Source: Actinomycetota bacterium (lineage in GTDB: Bacteria; Actinomycetota; Actinomycetes; S36-B12). Taken from it: DNA of 7,468 nucleotides. The notes below the pieces were generated by a model. It worked only from the letters and a program-made list of their open reading frames with translations, had not been told where the DNA came from and did not search any database. Position numbers and translations under genes: made by a program. The number at the start of each line of letters is the position of its first letter. Position 1 is the first letter of the stretch. Shown here piece by piece: positions 7,221 through 7,468 of the stretch. The stretch spans positions 1 to 7,468 of the forward strand of contig WLHM01000056.1 in NCBI GenBank assembly GCA_009702725.1. Direction: 5' to 3'.

Positions 7221-7238
7221 GTGCTTGGGGTCAAGCAC
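7221..7238. promoter_or_regulatory. Perfect 7-bp inverted repeat in the glmU upstream region
   Basis: GTGCTTG (7221-7227) and CAAGCAC (7232-7238) pair exactly around a 4-nt loop, 40 bp upstream of the glmU start. It could be a hairpin in the glmU 5' leader or an operator. No U-tract follows on either strand, so a terminator is unlikely. Confidence 0.4.
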
Positions 7239-7275
7239 TGCACTGCGCCTGCGAATTACCGGGGAAGGTGGCCTA

Positions 7276-7301
7276 ACTCTATCGACCCGGCGGCCGGTCA
7301 A
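7276..7301 (-). promoter_or_regulatory. Candidate promoter for glmU
   Basis: The minus strand has TTGACC (7301-7296, five of six to the -35 consensus) and TAGAGT (7281-7276, TAnnnT -10 pattern), about 95 nt upstream of the glmU start. The 14-bp spacer is shorter than the usual 16-18, so either the pairing is wrong or the promoter is weak or activator-dependent. Confidence 0.3.
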
Positions 7302-7320
7302 ATCGGCTGGACTCGGCCGT

Positions 7321-7332
7321 GGCACCGGTGCC
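7321..7332. promoter_or_regulatory. 12-bp perfect palindrome, possible operator
   Basis: GGCACCGGTGCC is identical to its reverse complement. It lies about 20 bp upstream of the candidate -35 element and 9 bp from the long inverted repeat, a plausible place for a dimeric regulator. GC-rich 12-mers do form palindromes by chance, so this stays tentative. Confidence 0.3.
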
Positions 7333-7341
7333 CGGAATTTT

Positions 7342-7414
7342 GCTGAGTGCGCACGTTTTTGTCGTGAAAACCGCCAAATCGGAGTATTTCACGACAAAAA
7401 CGTGCGCATTCAGC
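7342..7414. repeat. Long inverted repeat (28-bp arms, 17-bp centre)
   Basis: The left arm (7342-7369) and right arm (7387-7414) are reverse complements at 27 of 28 positions. The single mismatch (7347 G versus 7409 T) would be a G-U pair in plus-strand RNA. The core of the arm reads TGCGCACGTTTTTGTCGTG followed by AAA. The 17-bp centre holds a further CCG/CGG mini-stem around CCAAAT. The element is intergenic, 160 bp upstream of glmU. It could be a bidirectional terminator, an extragenic palindromic repeat, a miniature inverted-repeat element or a structured RNA. No clear target-site duplication flanks it, and no second copy is seen in this window. Confidence 0.85.
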
Positions 7415-7468
7415 TGAAATGAGCTCCCGGGGGTGGGCCAAATGCGGGGGCCCCGGAAGTTGGAAAGC

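Larger units (their letters stand above)
7182..7468. other. Non-coding region upstream of glmU
   Basis: This 287-bp stretch separates glmU from whatever lies to the right. It carries several symmetrical elements listed separately: a 7-bp-stem hairpin, a candidate promoter, a 12-bp palindrome and a long inverted repeat. I see no RNA gene in it. In particular, no tRNA fold is evident in 7415-7468, which is GC-rich with runs such as GGGGGCCCC. Short ORFs crossing it lack an SD and family resemblance. Confidence 0.7.

Noticed and set aside
7045..7422. A plus-strand open frame crossing the glmU 5' end and the long inverted repeat
   Set aside because: It overlaps the conserved glmU N-terminus antisense and then reads through a palindrome, with no protein-family signal.
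7415..7468. Possible tRNA gene upstream of glmU
   Set aside because: A tRNA gene near glmU occurs in some actinobacteria, but neither strand here shows a T-arm GGTTCGA-type motif or a cloverleaf before the window ends.

Overview
This window is a chromosomal housekeeping block in which every recognisable gene lies on the minus strand. In transcription order (right to left) these are glmU, prs, rplY, pth, a CysQ/inositol-monophosphatase-family phosphatase gene, and the first two-thirds of mfd, which runs off the left edge. The gene set and order, the style of GlmU (the NIGAATVFVNYDG segment, GDGAYTAAG and VPPGAIGVG) and of the CysQ-like protein, and the frequent GTG/TTG starts all point to an actinobacterium. 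The GC content is moderate to high, without the extreme third-position GC of Streptomyces, so a smaller-genome or aquatic lineage is possible. That last step is inference.

Layout: 7182-7468 is non-coding DNA upstream of glmU. It is rich in symmetrical elements: a long near-perfect inverted repeat at 7342-7414, a 12-bp perfect palindrome at 7321-7332 and a 7-bp-stem hairpin at 7221-7238. glmU (7181-5715) and prs (5718-4717) overlap by 4 bp. A 201-bp spacer (4516-4716) follows, holding a degenerate 12-bp tandem repeat that can fold into a stem-loop just after prs. Next is a second tight cluster: rplY (TTG start), pth 24 nt later, cysQ-like directly abutting pth, and mfd overlapping cysQ by 4 bp.

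The genes link several core functions. GlmU makes UDP-GlcNAc for peptidoglycan, Prs makes PRPP for nucleotides, histidine and tryptophan, L25 and Pth serve translation, the CysQ-like enzyme probably recycles PAP or a related phosphate monoester, and Mfd couples transcription to repair. The tight spacing suggests two translationally coupled transcription units, or one long unit with an internal processing or start point in the 201-bp spacer.

I found no unmistakably new system. The observations most worth pursuing are the 28-bp-arm inverted repeat upstream of glmU, an L25 protein that carries an alanine-rich helical tail where the usual actinobacterial (CTC-type) beta domain would be, and the 12-bp repeat array between prs and rplY.
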